Source of the DNA: Tausonia pullulans
Taxonomy: Eukaryota > Basidiomycota > Tremellomycetes > Cystofilobasidiales > Mrakiaceae
Assembly (NCBI GenBank): GCA_951802195.1
Contig: OX637624.1
Location: 930,001 to 994,000 of the forward strand
DNA: 64,000 nt
Direction: 5' to 3'
Shown piece after piece: positions 31,464-45,246 of the stretch. Each line of letters starts with the position of its first letter. Within the stretch, counting starts at the first letter, position 1. The translations under genes and the position numbers were made by a program. The notes under the pieces were generated by a model. The model ran no database searches, was not told the DNA's origin, and was given only the letters and a program-made list of their open reading frames with translations.

Positions 31464-34400
31464 TCAAGGGTCATGAGACGGGTTGGAAGGAGGAGTCCAA
31501 GGCGGCGGCTGCTCAACCGCCGGCTTAGACTCGACGGTCTCGCCATGCCCAGCTGCTGGCACTGATGCTGGAGGGGAGGGAGGCGCCCCAGCCGCCGCAT
31601 TATCTTTCGAGACGACCGAGTCCCTCCTCTTGTTCTTGCTCGTGAAGACGCTACCCGCGCGAGCTCGGAGATTCGTAAGCGTCCCGCTCCGCTTTCGGTT
31701 ACCACCGGCACCATTCCGGAGCTCCTCGGTGCGCGTCTGGGGTCGTGAGACGGTGGAGAGCCGAGACTGGGTGCGCATGATGCCCGCGACACCTCCGTTG
31801 TCTTCGCCGGCGAAACCGAAGCCGCGTTGCTCGCTCACTAGAGAAAGAGAAAGAAGGAAGCTAGTCAGCCAGGAGGGCAAGAGGGCAAGAGGAAAAGGAA
31901 CGTACCAGGCGTCCGCACGCCTGTCGACATGTCAATCTGAGAACCTAAGCCTGTACCCGTCCGTTGGAGCCGCCTCAAACTCGTCATGGATGGCCTTGGC
32001 TCGTCGCCTTGCTCCATGTGCTCTTCAGCCGTTGCCGCCGAGTTCGACTTGCGGCCGGTGTGGTGCTCTTCAAGGAGGGGTCCCTTTTCATTCGAGAGGT
32101 CGTGCGCGCCGAGGGCCGGGTGATGCGCAATGTCGAGGGTCGGGTTGGCTTTCCTGTAGGTCGAGAGAAGGGGGGAAAGCGATTTAGACCAGCGACGAAG
32201 AGCTCGGGAGTGACAAGGCAGAGACGCGACGGACCGGATGAACTTCATGACCTCGATATCCGAGGGGAAGTAGACCGACTGGACCACCTGAATGAGGTAC
32301 CGCGGGAGGAGAGCAATTATGCTGACGTAAATGACGCTGAACCAGAAGAGGGCCGAAGTGAATAGGAAGTCGTAGTTGCCACTGGAAGGGGAGGGGCAGG
32401 GCTGTTAGCAAGGGAGACCTGAGGCGCGTGGAAGAAGAATGGCTGCACGCACTAGACGTTGGTGATGAGCAGGTTCGGAGGGAGCGCCGAGTAGACAGCT
32501 GTGAACGCCCAAACGAGGATCGGGCCGATGAGGACAGCGAACTGGAGAAACGAAGCGCGCGTCAGTCGAGAAGGCGCCACCAAACGAAGACAAGCGAGCA
32601 AGACGCACCCAGACCCAACCCGTCCAGGCGTGCGTGGTGATGCCATGGAACTCGTTGCAAACCATGACGGCGCCGATGACCATGGCCGTCGAGAATTCGT
32701 ACATGAACTGGAAAGATGTACACACGTCAATGAACAGATCAAAGCAATCAGCAGGATGATGGCAAACTCACAACATCGTAACCATCTTGACGCGCGGTCG
32801 TGACGTCGTACGTCTGGTTGATGAAGAAGAAGATGACAGCCGACTGGAGGACGCCTTCGGCGATAAAGTAGAGGTATTGGCGCATGCCGAAGAATTTTCC
32901 GCCGATGCCCGCGGCATACAGCTCCGGGAGGTCCATGAGGATGTCGTCGTCGAGGTCCCGGTCGAAAACGCCCATCGCGATGACGGGGGCGATCGACCAG
33001 ACGACGTTCCAGAGGAGAAGGTAGACGTATTCAAAGACGCTGAGATGGGAGGGTCAGCCGAGGAAGTCACGTCGTGGTGAGCGTGGGACAACAAAACTCA
33101 CTAGGTAGAAGACCAGGCGCAGTAGATCTGGAAGAAGAATAGAACCGCGACACCAATCATATTCTTATAGAAGAAGTTGAGGATCCTGGAGAGAGCAGGG
33201 AGATTGTCAGTGAAAGCAGCGACGGCAGGAGGAAGGACAGCGATAAGTACATGTTCGAGTTGCGGACGTAAGACCAATGGCCGTGGACGAGGAGCAGCCG
33301 CTTGAGGTAGCGGAACTGGGCGATGGCGTAGTCGGATGAATTGACAGCCTGGAGACCCTCCTCGCCCGAGATTCCGATACCAATGTCGGCAGCCTGGATC
33401 ATCGAGACGTCGTTGGCGCCGTCACCGATGGCGAGGGTCATGACGCCGAGATTGTCCTTGATCATGTGCACAATTTGAGCTTTTTGGAGCGGTGAGACAC
33501 GGCATGCGATGACGGTTCTGCAGCGGGTCGAGAGCTGGAGCAGGAGGTCCTCGGTCCATTCCTCCTCAAAGGCATGGGTGAGCGCGGCACCCTCGATGAC
33601 GAGCGAGAAGCCACCAGACCGCTCGCCATTTCCCTCCCCGACGAGGTCGGAGACGCCTGAGACAGTCCGTCGGAGGTTGAACGAGGGACGGCGGCCGATG
33701 TGCGAGGGTCGGGAGAAGAGGCTCGGCCGGGAGGTCGTCCGTTCAAGCTCAGGAGGATGGTAGTTGACGTCCTCAACAACCTCATTGCCGAAGAACTCAA
33801 TGATGGCCGAGCGCATCTGGTCGTATGCCGAATTGGGCGTCCCATAGGCGCCTCCGCGGATGATGACGAGATTCGAGTCACGCGAGAGGAGGTTGGTGCT
33901 GTAACCGATGGCGATGGCAGTCTCGAGTTTGTCGCCCGTGGCGACCCAGACCTTGATGCCCGCCCGCTTGAGGTCGGCAATCGCCTCAGGAACGCCATCC
34001 TGGAGCTTGTCCTCGATGGCGGTCGAGCCGAGGAGAATGAGCGAGTGCTCGATCTTTGCCGCAACGGATGCCATGAGCTCTTCCCGGTCCTCAAGCGAGA
34101 TGGTCGCCTCGTGGAAGTCGCGCGACCAGGCCTCGAACTCCTCCTCGGGAACAATGCGGTAGCCGAGGCAGAGGGTGCGAAGACCCTCGTTGGCGAACTG
34201 CTCGAGATCCTGATTCGTCTTGACTTTGAGGGCGTCCTTGCCGGGCGCGAGGCGCTCAAAAATGACGTTGTCAGCGCCCTTGCAGAGAAGGAAGATCTGG
34301 CGGTCATCGTCGAGCTTGCGGAGGAGAACCGACATGCGCTTGCGGGCTGAGGAGAACTCGAGGACGTTGAGAAGCTCGTACTCGTCGAGCTCCTCGTTGA

Positions 34401-37400
34401 ACGGCGTCTGGAGGCGGAGGATGTTTCGGTCGCGGCCCTGGAAGACGAAGCCCACGTCGGCAGCAGCTTGGACGCTTGAAGGAGGGCACGCGTCAGCACA
34501 CAGGAGCACAGCAAAATACAGGAAGGACCATAACGCACAGAGCAGACTCGTCGGGCGACTGAGCCATGTAGTTCCAGACTCCGTTTTCTCCCCGAGAGGC
34601 GAGCGCGGTATGGCAGAGAGCGAGAGTTGCGAAGAAACCGTGAATGTTGGTCGACTGCTCCGTCTCGGTATTCTGGAGATCGCGAAGGAGTTCGTCGTCG
34701 TGGAAGGGGGGAATTGGTTCCTTGGTTGTCTTGGCCTTATCGGCGCCCTCGGCGTCGTCGGCATCGACTTTGTCGTTGGTCGTGGAACCCTCAGCCTCGG
34801 CCGAAGAGCCGCCTGAGGGTTCGCCGCCATTGGTGCTCGGGCTCTTCTTGAGTGGTCGGTCTGAGGAAGCGGGTGAGCCCTCGTCGACGGCCGTGCAGTC
34901 GACAGAGTCCTTTCTGGCGTCGGTGAGGCCACTCGTACCGGGCCCATCAGTCTGCTGGGTGGGCACGATGTTGTCGGGGAGTTTGCCGTCTCCCTTGTAG
35001 ATCTGAAAGAGGATGAGGGACAGTCAGCGAGAGAGTGATGAGTGCAGATGAGTGAGACTGGGTATGCGAACCCGGCCGGCGATGGAGCACTGCTGGAAGA
35101 CCATTGCATTCTGGGTGAGCGTGCCGGTCTTGTCAGAGAAGATGTATTCAATCTGGCCCATGCTGGTAGAGAAGAGAAGGCAGGACAAGTCAGGCGGAAT
35201 GATCGCAGTTGAGGAAGGGCGACGACAAAAACTCACTCGTCCGTCAGGTTCCAGCTACGAGCGAGCGTCCTCGTGTCCGATTGACGGTGCCAGAGGTCGT
35301 CGTCAAAGTAAATGAACGCCGCCTGCGCAGTCCGGACGAACTCGATCGAGATGTAGAGCGAAATTGGAACGATGTTTTGGAAAGTGATGAGCGAGTTGAA
35401 GAAGGTAACGAGTCCGTTGAACGACGGGTTGTCGTCCGAGGCATCGTCGTAGAGTGTCCAATAGGCGTTTTGGCGATACCACACAACTTCGTTGAAGTGG
35501 TCGACAATACCACAGACCATGGCAGCGACGGCGAGGATGCAAAGCGAAAGAAGACTGGCGGAGGACCGGGTAGGTCAGCTCTTAGCTCGCACACTCAACT
35601 GGACAGCCCCCACAATACCCACACCTGCGGGTTCATGTCGCGCTCGACCTTGGACCGTTTAGAAGGAGTTCCGCCTGAGTTAGCGACAATCTTGGAGTCC
35701 TCGCCGGTGAAGACGACGATGCCGATAACCCAGGCCGTGTTGCGGAGGACACAGCCGCGGAGGAGGCATGTCTCGAGGTTGATAGGCGCCCGCGTCTCTT
35801 CGGCGCCTGGGTGCTCCTGGCTTACGACGGCCGCGTTGAGTCGGAACATGTTAACCTCGGCGGCTTCGCAGTCGATCTTGAATTGGGCCGTCGAGCATGA
35901 GAGCGCTGAGCGGAGGTGGGCGAGCTCGGGTACGGCGTGCCGCGACTTCAGGTTGGTCTCGCCGTCCAGGTTCTTCGTCTCCACGTACGCGACGTCCTCC
36001 TCCTCCGAGGTCGAGCAGATGACGATGTCTGGCAGAGGGAGATGTGATGGTCAGGCATTGTCAGCTCGAGCGCGCGCATATATGAACCCATTCCATTGTC
36101 CAGCAAACCTACCGGCAGGAAGGCCCTCGTTGTTATAGATCTTGACAAAGTCGCCGACCTTGACATCCTCCCACATGGTGGTTTTCCATCCAGGTTCGTT
36201 CGGGTGCTCCGGGTCGACGCCCGCCTCGGGGTCCTCGTCGGCGGTCCCCGGCATGACACCAGCCTCGACCTCCTCCTCCCGCGTCCGGATTCCACGGAGG
36301 TCCTCGCCCGGGAAGGTCGAGGCTGCCGTCCGGTGGTGGACACTGTCGGTATCGGTGTTTTCGTCACGGATGATCTTGCCCCATCCGGCCTGCTCTCTCC
36401 GCTTGGCCTCGCGCCGCTTCTTTGATTGGGGCAGACTGACGCCCTTGACGAAAGTCTTTGCCTTGGCCGTCATGGGGTTGACATTGAAGTGGGCGCCGCC
36501 GTGAAGGACGTGGGCGACCGAGTGGTTGACGCGCTTGTCCGACTGATGCCGCTTGTAGTCCTCGTAGCCGTCCTTGGCGCCCGTAATGAAGATGACAACG
36601 AGAAGCGGAAGGATAACGAGTCCCGGCGAGATGGTAGAGAACTTAGGGAAGAACTGGAGGATCGCAATGCCGAGGAAGAAGATATTGGCTATCCGGCGGA
36701 ACTGGAGGGTGGGGCGGGGGACGAGGCACGTGTGAGGAAGGATGAGGTAAGCCGAGACGCGTCTTCTCACGGCGGCCAGGGAAAAGCGAGACGAGACCAG
36801 ACGACGGACCTGCTCGAAGAGATTCTTGGGGAAGAAGGTGACAAGCGAGTACTTGGAAGTAAGGACTGCCGGCGGGGAATAGGTGAGAAGGTAGCATGAG
36901 GAAGAGTGAGAGGGGGACGTGAAGAGGCGTTGTTGGGATGATTGTCATCAACGAGGGCAAGGCGGCAGGAGGGGTGAGAGGGGGAAGAGGGAAGGAGAGA
37001 GGGAGGAGGATCGAGTCAACTTTCAACTCTTGATTTCCTTCCCAAGGTCAATGAAGAGAAGAAGGGAGGAGATGTAACACCGGAGACAGCAGCGCAACAG
37101 GCAAGAAAGATGAGACTCAAGGAGAAGAGACATTGGCGCGTTCTGAACCATGTTCAGGAAGAAGGCTCGGCGTGCGTTCGGGCTCGCCGATCCATCCTTC
37201 CTCTTGCTTCGTCCCGCTCGCGTCCCGTCCTTGGCGCGTGTCTCCCTGCCAGGACTTCCATCGACTGGGCCAAGGCCAGCAGTACGAACGGGATCACAAA
37301 CAAGAGAGGCAGCCGGGCATCTGGAGAGAAAAGGGCTTAGTCTGATCGAGACGTGATGTCTCTCGCACTCCGCCAGATGTCACACTAGCCGCCTCCTCCG

Positions 37401-37776
37401 CTCGCCCGTCTCGGCGGCCGCACACAACTCAAACGCCGAGTGCGCGTGTTGCACCCCATGATGTTTCGCTCGCTCGTTCGAGGCGAACAGAGCAAGCGAA
37501 AGTCTTCGGCGTAGGCAGTCCCACCATCGCAGTGCACGCAGTACGCAAGCTAAACACAAGCGAGGGGGGCGACCAACCTTGGTTGCTGGAGTAGTGGTCC
37601 GCCTTGGGGATCTTGCCCTTCTTATCAAAGCTCTCCGCCGGCAGCGGCAGGTTGACGTAGATCGACCTCGGACGAGGCGGCAGCCGCTTGCGGGCGAAGA
37701 GCTTTGTCGGGTCGAGCTTGCTCTGTAAGTTGCGGAAGAACGCCGCCGTCTTCGACGGCTTGTAGCGAGGAGGCAT
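31464..37776 (-). CDS. DNF1: P4-ATPase phospholipid flippase (Dnf type)
   Basis: About 14 exons encode a flippase of roughly 1500 residues, the catalytic subunit that moves aminophospholipids to the cytosolic leaflet with a Cdc50-type partner. Visible marks: [14 protein letters not shown] (N-terminal signature), [31 protein letters not shown] (actuator DGET), [20 protein letters not shown] (P4 PISL motif), [20 protein letters not shown] (phosphorylation Asp near 35135), [67 protein letters not shown] and a DRDLDDDIL segment before the last helices. The C-tail has [11 protein letters not shown], like the GFA[FY] motif of Dnf and Drs2. An acidic Ser-rich insert of about 110 residues precedes the nucleotide domain. 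Intron 1 (36866-37577) is 712 bp, far longer than the others. The start at 37776 is supported by the family N-terminus. Confidence 0.93.
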
Positions 37777-39574
37777 GGCGCCTGAGTGCGGGCGAGCTAG
37801 GTGCGGCTGCGTGTGCTGATAGCCGGCGGGGAGAAAGCGCGAGCGGGCGGGTAGGAAGAGGGCGGAGAGAGGGCGGTCCGGGAGAGAGGAAGAGAGGGAG
37901 GGAGAGAGAGAGGCTGCTCCTTTCCGAGGAAAGGCGAGGCGGTGAAGCTAGAGACCAAACCCAGACGCGGCGGGCAGTGTATCGATCCGGCGGGTAGAGA
38001 AGAGTTTGGACCGGTGAGTCAGGTCGGCTGGTGATTCGGGCCAGCAAGGGGTGGGTGTTGGGTGATGGTAGTGGTAGACCAGCGAGACCGGCTGAGGACA
38101 GCTGGACGGGGAGGCGATGCTGGCTGGTGGTTAACGTTGGAACGGCAGGGAGGACGGAGGATCAAAAGCGCATTTTCGGGCGAGTAGTGGCGGCGATGAC
38201 GGCTGGCGCAAGCTCTTTGCCTCATCCTACTGGGTCTGCTCGCTCAGCAGCCTTGGTTCCTCGGCCCCGCCCAGGGGTTCTCCCGAGGCTGCCGCGTCTC
38301 CCAGGACGGGAGGGAATGTTCCCTCGTGGGCGGAGGCACCGGCCGCCGGCACGCGCCGAGCACACAGCCTGGCCCTCGCCCAGAATCCCTCGCAGCCACT
38401 GATGCTGCTGACAGCCCGGCATCGGAATGCCCTGACCGTCCCGCTGACTCACCCAAATTCGTCAATCGGTGATGGTGTATCAATTTGTCATACACTCTCC
38501 CGTCCCTCCCTTTGTTCTAGTATAGTAAGAGAGACGGTCTTTGTATACAAGAGAGCTGATTGAAGAGAATAGATGTCGCAGGAAACCTATCGGATTCCGA
38601 TTCCTTCCTTCAGGGCCCGCTTTCAAAAGGCTCTTTCGAATGCGCGCGAGGGGGAGGAAGCGGCGTGGCACAAACGAGAGATAGTCGACACCAGATTGGG
38701 AGCATTCAAGAGAGACCTAGAAGCAGTACAGGGGAAGGAATGCGAAACGGCTGTGCACGTGGGGTGCTTGCACGAAGAAAGATCTCCTTGCAGCCGGCTG
38801 ATGACAGTTAGGCACCCCAAGAACGGCCTCCTCGGAGTTCAGTATCAATCTCTCAGCCTCCGTCAGCACGCATTCGTACCGAGCGAGCGGCCTACAAAAT
38901 CGATCGCCGAATGCATGCATCCATCTGCCTTGGGCTGGAGAAGCGCTTGCGCAGCATGCAGGATGCCTTCATCTCTGGTCGGGCGAGGAAGGAAACTTTG
39001 AACTTGCGGTCCGATGGCTCTGTGTCAATCACTCACTTGAGCGGAGAGCGAAAAGAGAGGATGTTCGACGTGTGGGATACTCGGACGCAAAGCGTTCACT
39101 CGACAATGTTTCGACAATTCGAGCTGCATATCACACATCAGCCAGCTAAACAGGTAGAGGGGACGTCATTGCACAACAGAGACTCGCGGAGAAATTTGTC
39201 AACTTGCGGCTACAGCAAATCTTGTGCTGTTCTGTTCCGCCGCAACAGTGACCACACACGCGTGAGCATTCGCACGGTGGTTCCTGACAGTATATGCCGG
39301 CTCTTCTCACCAAACTCTGGCAGTGCCCCGAGCTCGCGCAAGTGCACAACATAACGGATCGGACAATGACACTTAAGTTCTGCGCACGGATCAAGATCAA
39401 GCGCCGCTAGTGGGAGAAGCCCTCGCTTGCATCGATCGGCCTACCTCCAAGTCCGATCCCTCTCCAGTCTCAACTTCCACCATTCGTCTGCTTCCTCTTT
39501 CACTTCTCTCGGTCTTACTCCCCTCTCTCTGCTCCTTCCGGGTCTCTTCCTCCGGTAGCTCCACCTGGCCCGCC
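37777..39574. other. 1.8-kb divergent intergenic region
   Basis: It lies between the flippase and acyltransferase genes, which point away from each other. Purine-rich (GA)n tracts near 37855-37920 are just upstream of the flippase start. No exon is recognised. Confidence 0.5.
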
Positions 39575-41293
39575 ATGCGCGTCGCTCTTCCTTTCCCGCC
39601 GCCGATCCCTGTCGACTCACCAGCGCTTTGGGGCCAAGTTGGCCTTCTCAACGCAATCCTTCTCGCGCTGTCGTATCTTTCTCAAAGGAACGGTACTCGC
39701 GCGGTCAGGTTTGCGCTCATGCCAGTTGCCTACGCATTGTGTGCGAGGATGAGCGGTGGGATCAAGTTCGAGGGTGGGTCCATGGTCTGCTTTATTCTGT
39801 CCAGTACGCGTCGTGGGCTGAGCGGCATGGAACTTGACTTCTATCTAGATCCCGTCCTCAACTGGCTGAATTACGTCTTTGGGCTCGGGGGCTGCTATGT
39901 GCGTCATTGTTCTTCCATCCTCGGCATCTTCTGACCGTCGTCGAACGACCGCGAGCGAGAGGGACGTGTCGACGCGTCGCCATCCACTTCTTCTTTGCAA
40001 CTCCGCTGACTTTCCCCTCCCCCTTCGATTCACTCACAGCTCATACTTCTCCTCCCGCGCTTCCTTCTTGCCGAACCCTACATGCACTCCAGCCCAGAGC
40101 TCGTCGGATCCACCACACTCGACCTTCTCATCAATCCTGCCCTCATCCTCTGGAATCCCACGCCATACTACGCGCCACCTTTGCCACCCAAGGACACAAC
40201 CTACCGCACTGCCTCAAGCCACGCACGTGTCTGGGCGAGGGCCAACGCTATCATGGCATCCATATGTCTGCTCTGCGTCTTCTTTCCGAATCTGCTAGAC
40301 ATCAGTGGCACGGACGGCTTGACGTTGGGCCTGAGGGATGGAGAACGGATTCCCTTCCTGCCGGATTCAATTCAGCCCTTGCCAGAGTGGTTCATCGAGT
40401 TGTGGATTACAGCCTTCTTTGGGGTTCGTCCCTTTTTACCTTCAAAGGTAAAAGTGGAAAACGGAAGCTGATGCGCCCTTGACAGACCTGCGTCTACCTC
40501 TTCGTTGAGATCCTCTGGCACGGTGTTGCCGCCGCGCTCATCGGCTTTGGAGGATGGGATTGCACGGCTTTCCCTGAGATGTTTGATCGTCCATGGCTGG
40601 CGTCAAGGTGCGCTTATTTCGAATTCTTTGCTCTCAATTTACAGCTGACGTCTCTATTCGCACAGCGTGCACGAATTTTGGGTACGAAGTCCAGTAGCAT
40701 CTCGGTTGAATCCTCACCCCCCCACCCCCCCTCTAATCCGCTCTTTTTCTCCTCAAGGGCCAGCGCTGGCACCCCATGTTTGCTCCAACCTTCGCCTTCT
40801 ACTCTCAAGCGTTCCCCAAAGTCCTACAAGGCCCCGTCATCTTTCTCCTTTCGGGCCTCATCCACGATTTTGGTCTTATCCCGCGTAAGTCCCTTGCACT
40901 CCACTCCTTCTTTGCGCGTCCACTGAAATCACTTCCCCTTACCTTCCAGTGGCGCCAGAGATCCACCCCACCTGCATCACCGCTTTTTTCGCGATTCAAG
41001 CCCTCCCCATCGCCGCCGAGAAGGCTTTCTCCGCTATCGCTCCTCCTTACAAACAGGGCGGCGGCGGGCGGCGGCGAGTCGGAGGCGTCTGGGGAAGACT
41101 CTGGACGGCTGCCTGGGTGTTAGGCACGGGCAGGTGGATCGTTGAAGGGTGGATGCGGATGGGGCTCGTTGGGATGGCTGGTGAGTGTCTTCCTTTTCTT
41201 TTTCTTTTTTCTACGCTGGCTAGAAGGGTTGCCGACGCATTTCCATGGACAGTCCGGACGGTATACAGATTCGTGCCAGACCTGAGCTCATAG
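39575..41293 (+). CDS. Wax-synthase-like MBOAT acyltransferase
   Basis: About seven exons give a polytopic membrane protein of some 400 residues. It starts MRVALPFPPPIPVDSPALWG; helices such as LLNAILLALSYLSQR, LILLLPRFLLAEPYMHSS and IMASICLLCVFFPNLLDI follow. The diagnostic block is TCVYLFVEILWHGVAAALIG, then SVHEFWGQRWHPMFAPTFAF and VIFLLSGLIHDFGLIP. The (H/N)EFWxxRWH segment and the later membrane His mark the wax synthase domain of fungal MBOAT-like proteins, which acylate alcohols, sterols or secondary metabolites with acyl-CoA. The substrate cannot be told. The last exon is uncertain: with an intron near 41180-41223 the stop is at 41285, without it at 41293. It stands alone, not in a visible biosynthetic cluster. 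Confidence 0.78.
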
Positions 41294-42059
41294 ACGTTCA
41301 GGCCTTGATTATAGATGTCTCTTAGACAGAAGGAGCTGACGCGCAACAAGAGACACGTCAGCTCCAAAGTTTGCTTCCTTTACTTCTGCTTGATCTCGGT
41401 GTCTAGTTTTAGCGCAAACAGAGATCTCTGTCGATGCCAGGCTGTAAGACTACCCGAGTATGCATCTCGAGAGAGAGGATTTTGCTGCTCACTCAAAGCG
41501 CGCGCGACAACGGAGCAGAGCACAGGCGATCTTCGTCGACCCCGCCTTCCCCGAACCGCCTTAGCGGTCCTTCGCCCCTTGGAGTCTCCATCTCTTGATC
41601 TCTCACGATTTGTTTATCAGTAATTCCTTCGGATCGTATCGGTCCTGCGGCTCCGATGAGTATCTCGGTCGGCCGCTACCGACCCTTCGATGAGCTGTCG
41701 GCCGTCCCTTTTCTATTCACGTTTTGCCCGTCTGCCGCTTTCGCGGGCCAGCCGCTTCACTTGCCGAGATGAGGAGCGAGACCAGTCTGGATTCTAACAA
41801 CCACCATTGCTCCTCTTTCTGTCATCTTGTTGACATATATCCGTCTTCTGCCTCTCCTCTTTCTTTGCTTCCTAAACTATTAAAAACCGACCATCGGTGA
41901 GTGCCGCTGGACATGACGTCGAGTGGCGCGCGGATTATCGCCGAGGCGTCACCGCCTTGCTCCCCTCTCCGCCCTTTCTCTTCCAGATCTGCCCTGACAT
42001 CCATCGACCACCTCACATCTTTCTCTCACTCCTTCACTCTCCCCTCTCCTTCCCGTAAG
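41294..42059. other. Intergenic, 5' region of the NADH dehydrogenase gene
   Basis: CT-rich toward the start codon; nothing else recognised. Confidence 0.5.
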
Positions 42060-45000
42060 ATGGTCCTTCCCCGGCCCACCTCCTCACTGAGGACCCTTCT
42101 CCGAGCACGCCCAGCCACCGCCGGCGTCCCCACCCAGCGTGCCTTGCTCTCAACGAAGCAGCTTCTTTTCCCTCTCCGCTCCTCGGCCGCCTCCTCCAAC
42201 CACATTCACCACGACAGGGGGGACGCCCAGACTCACCAACAGCACCATCAGTCCGCCAGCGACCTTGCCCGGGCACTCTCGACGGCGACCGCCGAAGGCG
42301 GTAGCGGCGGTGCTCCTCCTCCGCCGCCGCCGCCTCCGCAGACGCGTCGCCCGACGCTCTGGGAGCGCTCGTCTTTACTCCGTATCACGACCCGGCTCTG
42401 CTTCTCGACGGTCCTCGGTATCGTAGTTGTCACGGCCGTCATTCTCATCCACGACTCGACGACGTACGGCACGCAGCATGCCGAGCGGGTCCCCGTCCAT
42501 CCTTTGGCACTCAAGCCTGGTCGAGGGGGACCAAAGAACTTGCCCATCATTGCGCGCGCCATTGAGGAGGACCAAGACGCAGACGTCCCATTGGAGACTG
42601 AGGAGGAGCTCTGGAACAAAAAGCCCACTAAGCCGAGGCTTGTCATCGTGGGCGGAGGCTGGGGCGTGAGTGTTGAGCGTAGCTCGTCTCTTGGCTCTCA
42701 GGCGCTCACTCGTCCTCATCTGATCATTTTGCCTCTTTCACACGTCTTTCGTGCCCTTTCTCATCTAGTCCATTGGTCTTCTCAAAACACTTAACCGGGA
42801 CGACTACAACGTGACGGTAATTGCGCCCCAGAATTACTCTCTCTTCGTGAGTCAACTTCCTTTGCCGACGTGACGCACTCCCCCGCCTTCCTCCCTTCCT
42901 CATCGTATGCCGGCTTCCGACTCGTCGATGACGACACAAGTCTCATCTGGACTCCCTCTCTGACATGAGTCTCCTCGTTGCACCCTTCTAGACCCCCCTC
43001 CTCCCCTCAGCGACTGTCGGCACCGTCGAGACTCGCTCCCTCGTTGAGCCTCTCCGTCGGACGCTCGCGCGCGTGCACGGGCATTTCATCCAGGCTAAGG
43101 CCGTCGACCTCGAGATGGGCGAGAATCTCATCGAGATAGAGATGGCCGATGGTGACCGGGCATATGTACCGTGTAAGTTTGGGCTTGATCCATCTTGTAC
43201 TGCTTATTAAGGGAGCATCGTTGATTGACAACTCCTTGGGACCAACCAGACGACAAGCTTGTCATCGCCGTTGGCAGCTCCTCCAGCACGCACGGAGTTC
43301 CGGGCCTCGAGAACTGCTTCCAGCTCAAGACAATCCCGGACGCGCAGGCCATCCGGCGGAGGATCAGCGGTGAGTGTCATCTCTTTCTTGCGTTTTGCGG
43401 CGGACGCGTCCGCTGAAGAAGACGATTGTGGATCAGATAATCTCGAGCTAGCCTCGCTCCCGACGACGACCCCGGAGATGCGAAAAAGGCTATTGTCCTT
43501 GTGAGAGTTGATCCACTCTGATACCCCGATTCCTGGCCAAAAGCCTAACCTTCTGTATCACGCAGCATTATCTGCGGTGGTGGTCCCACAGGAGTTGAGT
43601 TCGCCGCCGAGCTTGTCGACATGATGAACGAGGACGGCTTGGTTTATGTGAGGTACCTTCATTCTTCACAAGCTTCGCAACTCATTCTAATGATTCACCC
43701 GCCCTGGCAGTTCCCGAAACTGCTGAGGAATGAGATGAGCGTCCACATCATCCAGTCGCGAGACCACATCCTGTAAGTTCTGATTAGATCAAATGTGGTT
43801 CTGACTCGCTGACACCAGATTTACATAGCAACACCTACTCGGAGAAAATCTCGGAATACGCCGAAGCTCGCTTCGCTCGCGACGACATCAACGTCGTCAC
43901 CAGTGCGTTGTTCCCTTATCCTCTTTGCCTGCCTCTTGCCTGACGTGTGCATATCCCTCACGCCCAGACGCCCGCGTCCAAAAAGTCACACCGGACTCGG
44001 TCACCATTTCCGTCAAGGACCCGCTTAACCCATCTGCCCCGCCGAAGATCAAGGAGCTTCCCTCAGGCTTCACACTCTGGTCCACGGGAATCGCTATGAA
44101 CCCGTAAGCACGCTAGGTAGACAGACGCGACGGACCACCGCTGACCTTCTCACCCGCTTCTTTGCAGCTTTGTCCGAACCCTCGTCCAGAAGCTCCCGAA
44201 TCAGTTCCACCACAAGGCGGTCGAGGTTGACAACTACCTCCGCGTCATCGGCGCCCCGGACAGTTCGGTCTACGCCATTGGCGATGCCTCCACCATTGAG
44301 ACGGGTCTCGTCAACCACCTACTGGAGCTTTGGGATGAGTGTGACACAGACAAAGACAACAAAATAGACTACGAGGAGTGGCAGAACATGGCGAAGCTGT
44401 GGGTTTCTAGTCACTCTTTATTGGGTCTACATCTCACTCACAAAGCTTTTCCCACAGCATGAAGATGCGCCATCCGCTTGCCGAGCAGCAGTTCACCAAG
44501 GTCAAGGAGATGTTTGACGAGCACGACACTAACCGAGACGGCCGGCTCGACCTCAACGAGATTGCCGAGATGTTCATCAAGATCTCGAACAAGATCACCA
44601 CGCTCCCGCCCACGGCCCAGGTCGCAAACCAGCAGGGTGCGCAACGACTCCTCTATTCTCTCCACTTGCTCCTCCCGGGACTAACTGCTGCGTGTCCCCC
44701 CTTATCCTCCCAGGTGTCTACCTCGGCAAGAAATTTAACGCGCTCGCGAAGCACCGGAAGAACCTCGCCGACAACGCGATCGAAATCAATTCGGACGAGC
44801 TTTACTACAAGCGTTTCAAGTACTTCCACCTCGGCTCGCTCGCCTCTCTCGGATCGGCCGGAGCAGCGTTTGACCTCGCAGGCGTCGGAAGCTTCGCCGG
44901 TGGGCTGGTCGCTATGTATGTTTCGTCTCTTTTTCTTTGGCAATCGACCGGTTGGCGACTGATGCATTCCCCTCGACTCGTAGGTACGCCTGGAGGAGCA

Positions 45001-45246
45001 TCTACTGGAGTGAACAGACGAGCATGCGCACGCGCGCCATGCTGATGATCGACTGGGTGCGTTCTCCTTGCCTCTCTCCCTTTCATCTTTAAACATTAAT
45101 CACTGATGGTGAACTCTTGAAGATCAAACGCGGTATCTTTGGACGAGACATTTCGAGGGTTTGTCTCGCCCTCTGCCTCTCATGGTCTGTTCGCCTACTC
45201 GCTGCTCTTCGAGGCTGACGAATTCCCTCCTCTTCTCCAGTTCTGA
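42060..45246 (+). CDS. NDE1: External alternative NADH dehydrogenase with two EF hands
   Basis: About 12 exons give some 700 residues. The presequence MVLPRPTSSLRTLLRARPAT is mitochondrial; a Pro run (PPPPPPPP) and one membrane helix (CFSTVLGIVVVTAVILI) follow, as in external type II dehydrogenases anchored in the inner membrane and facing the intermembrane space. The FAD site is RLVIVGGGWGAIGLLKTLNR, the NADH site IICGGGPTGVEFAAELVDMM, and SGFTLWSTGIAMNP and VYAIGDAS complete the fold. Two EF hands are inserted between them and the C-terminus: DECDTDKDNKIDYEEW and DEHDTNRDGRLDLNEI, each with a full Ca-binding loop, so calcium control is likely. The end GIFGRDISRF needs a final intron that splits off only TTC TGA; it matches the family. 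It feeds cytosolic NADH electrons to ubiquinone without pumping protons. Confidence 0.94.

Noticed and set aside
33462-34538. 358-codon Ser/Arg-rich frame inside the flippase gene
   Set aside because: Frame shadow of the flippase nucleotide-binding exon.
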